Positions 63,488 through 64,000 of a stretch of DNA of 64,000 nt are shown piece after piece (position 1 is the first letter of the stretch; every line of letters begins with the position of its first letter). Both the position numbers and the translations under genes were made by a program. The DNA comes from Sneathiella aquimaris (GTDB lineage: Bacteria > Pseudomonadota > Alphaproteobacteria > Sneathiellales > Sneathiellaceae). The DNA lies in contig NZ_CP112881.1 in assembly GCF_026409565.1 (NCBI RefSeq), positions 2,031,501-2,095,500 of the forward strand, in the 5' to 3' direction. The notes below the pieces were generated by a model. The model made no database searches. It was not told the origin of the DNA and worked only from the letters and a program-made list of their open reading frames with translations.

Positions 63488-64000
63488 ATGAATAGATTTT
63501 TGAAAATATTTTTGATTTTATCTGGTTTGGGTCTGCTGGGTCTTTTGATCGGTGTCAGTGCGATTTTTTACGGGTTCTGGCATTTCGGCAAAGGGTTACC
63601 CAATTACGACCAGCTTGCTGGCTACGAACCTCCCGTTATGACACGGGTTCACGCCGCAGACGGTAGCCTGATTGCGGAATATGCGCGCCAACGACGACTT
63701 TTTGTCCCCGTGGATGCTATTCCAAAAAAGGTAAAACAAGCTTTTCTTGCAGCAGAAGATCAAAATTTCTACGAACATATCGGAATTGATTTTCAAGGCA
63801 TTGCCCGCGCCTTCTTCGTGAACCTTAAAAATTTGGGGCAGGGGCGTCGCTTGGTTGGCGCGTCAACAATTACCCAGCAGGTCGCAAAAAATATGCTGCT
63901 GACCAACGAAGTATCCTATGAACGCAAGGCAAAGGAAGCGATCCTTGCCATCCGTGTCGAACGGATCCTGCCGAAAGATCGCATTCTGGAACTGTATTTA
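63488..64000 (+). CDS. mrcA: penicillin-binding protein 1A, partial
   Basis: Start of a class A PBP; 171 codons are visible before the window ends. The N-terminal helix (5-30, LKIFLILSGLGLLGLLIGVSAIFYGF) anchors it in the inner membrane. The glycosyltransferase (GT51) domain is clear: catalytic Glu90 in FLAAEDQNFYEHIGIDFQGIARAF, GASTITQQVAKNMLL at 124-138 and RKAKEAILAIRVERILPKDRILELYL. The transpeptidase domain must lie beyond the window. It polymerises and cross-links peptidoglycan and pairs with the amidase upstream. ATG start, no strong Shine-Dalgarno sequence visible. Confidence 0.95.
   Translation, partial: MNRFLKIFLILSGLGLLGLLIGVSAIFYGFWHFGKGLPNYDQLAGYEPPVMTRVHAADGSLIAEYARQRRLFVPVDAIPKKVKQAFLAAEDQNFYEHIGIDFQGIARAFFVNLKNLGQGRRLVGASTITQQVAKNMLLTNEVSYERKAKEAILAIRVERILPKDRILELYL

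Noticed and set aside
1-64000. CRISPR array, prophage, IS element or tRNA genes
   Set aside because: No regular repeats, transposase or integrase frames, phage structural genes or cloverleaf-like sequences were seen on reading.

Overview
The window is an ordinary stretch of bacterial chromosome, about half G+C, densely packed with about 57 genes. It carries no rRNA, tRNA, CRISPR array, insertion sequence or phage gene that I can recognise. The gene content points to the Alphaproteobacteria: an NDUFA12-type accessory subunit of respiratory complex I, a DUF2155 protein beside aat, a DnaA-related HdaA protein, an RNase E whose S1 domain is split by a long acidic insert, a B12-dependent (class II) ribonucleotide reductase and a class II DAHP synthase. 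A marine Sneathiella- or Rhodospirillales-like organism would fit, but the genus is a guess.

Layout. 1-4.3 kb is accessory: a minus-strand MATE pump / alpha-beta hydrolase / PadR regulator cluster with a perfect palindrome at its promoter, then two unrecognised minus-strand reading frames. 4.5-7.2 kb holds a small C39-like papain-fold protein, a MarC membrane protein, a PAS-domain protein and a cation diffusion facilitator. 7.4-14.5 kb has succinate semialdehyde dehydrogenase, glutathione reductase, class II DAHP synthase, a nicotinate phosphoribosyltransferase-like enzyme and an MFS transporter. 14.6-21.3 kb is a tight plus-strand run nadE-gltX-cysS-cimA-trmJ, with stop/start overlaps at two junctions. 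21.4-26.3 kb has a small membrane protein, an alpha/beta hydrolase, rpsD with a clear promoter and terminator, a PAS-PAS-GGDEF diguanylate cyclase and a TerC protein. 26.4-39.8 kb is housekeeping: purM-purN on the minus strand; DUF2066, a phosphatidyltransferase, an AI-2E transporter, hdaA, an SDR protein, DUF2147, ppk and ppx on the plus strand; rnd on the minus strand facing ppx; then aspS. 39.9-45.5 kb has a GGDEF-like/EAL protein facing nrdJ. 46.0-50.3 kb is an NDUFA12-mlaD-DUF2155 run facing aroQ-accB-accC-aat. 50.4-53.9 kb carries a fused thiS-thiG, DUF3750 and a divergent marR/hppD pair. 53.9-64 kb has a DsbA-like thioredoxin, an M48 protease with TPRs, a gamma-glutamyltransferase-like lipoprotein, an aminotransferase, rne, a cell-wall amidase and the first 171 codons of a class A penicillin-binding protein.

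Shared themes are NAD metabolism (pncB-like and nadE), aromatic amino acids (DAHP synthase, aroQ, hppD), polyphosphate turnover (ppk and ppx), fatty acid initiation (accB, accC), cyclic-di-GMP turnover (one predicted cyclase, one predicted phosphodiesterase) and envelope upkeep (mlaD, amidase, PBP, M48, DsbA).

The most interesting local signals are: the ThiS-ThiG fusion, whose Gly-Gly junction codons spell a Shine-Dalgarno sequence correctly spaced before an in-frame GTG; a perfect 13-bp terminator stem encoded inside the overlapping 3' ends of ppx and rnd; palindromes placed as operators at the MATE promoter and in the marR/hppD divergent promoter; and an SDR protein lacking the catalytic Tyr and Lys. 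I found no convincing multi-gene system of a wholly new kind.
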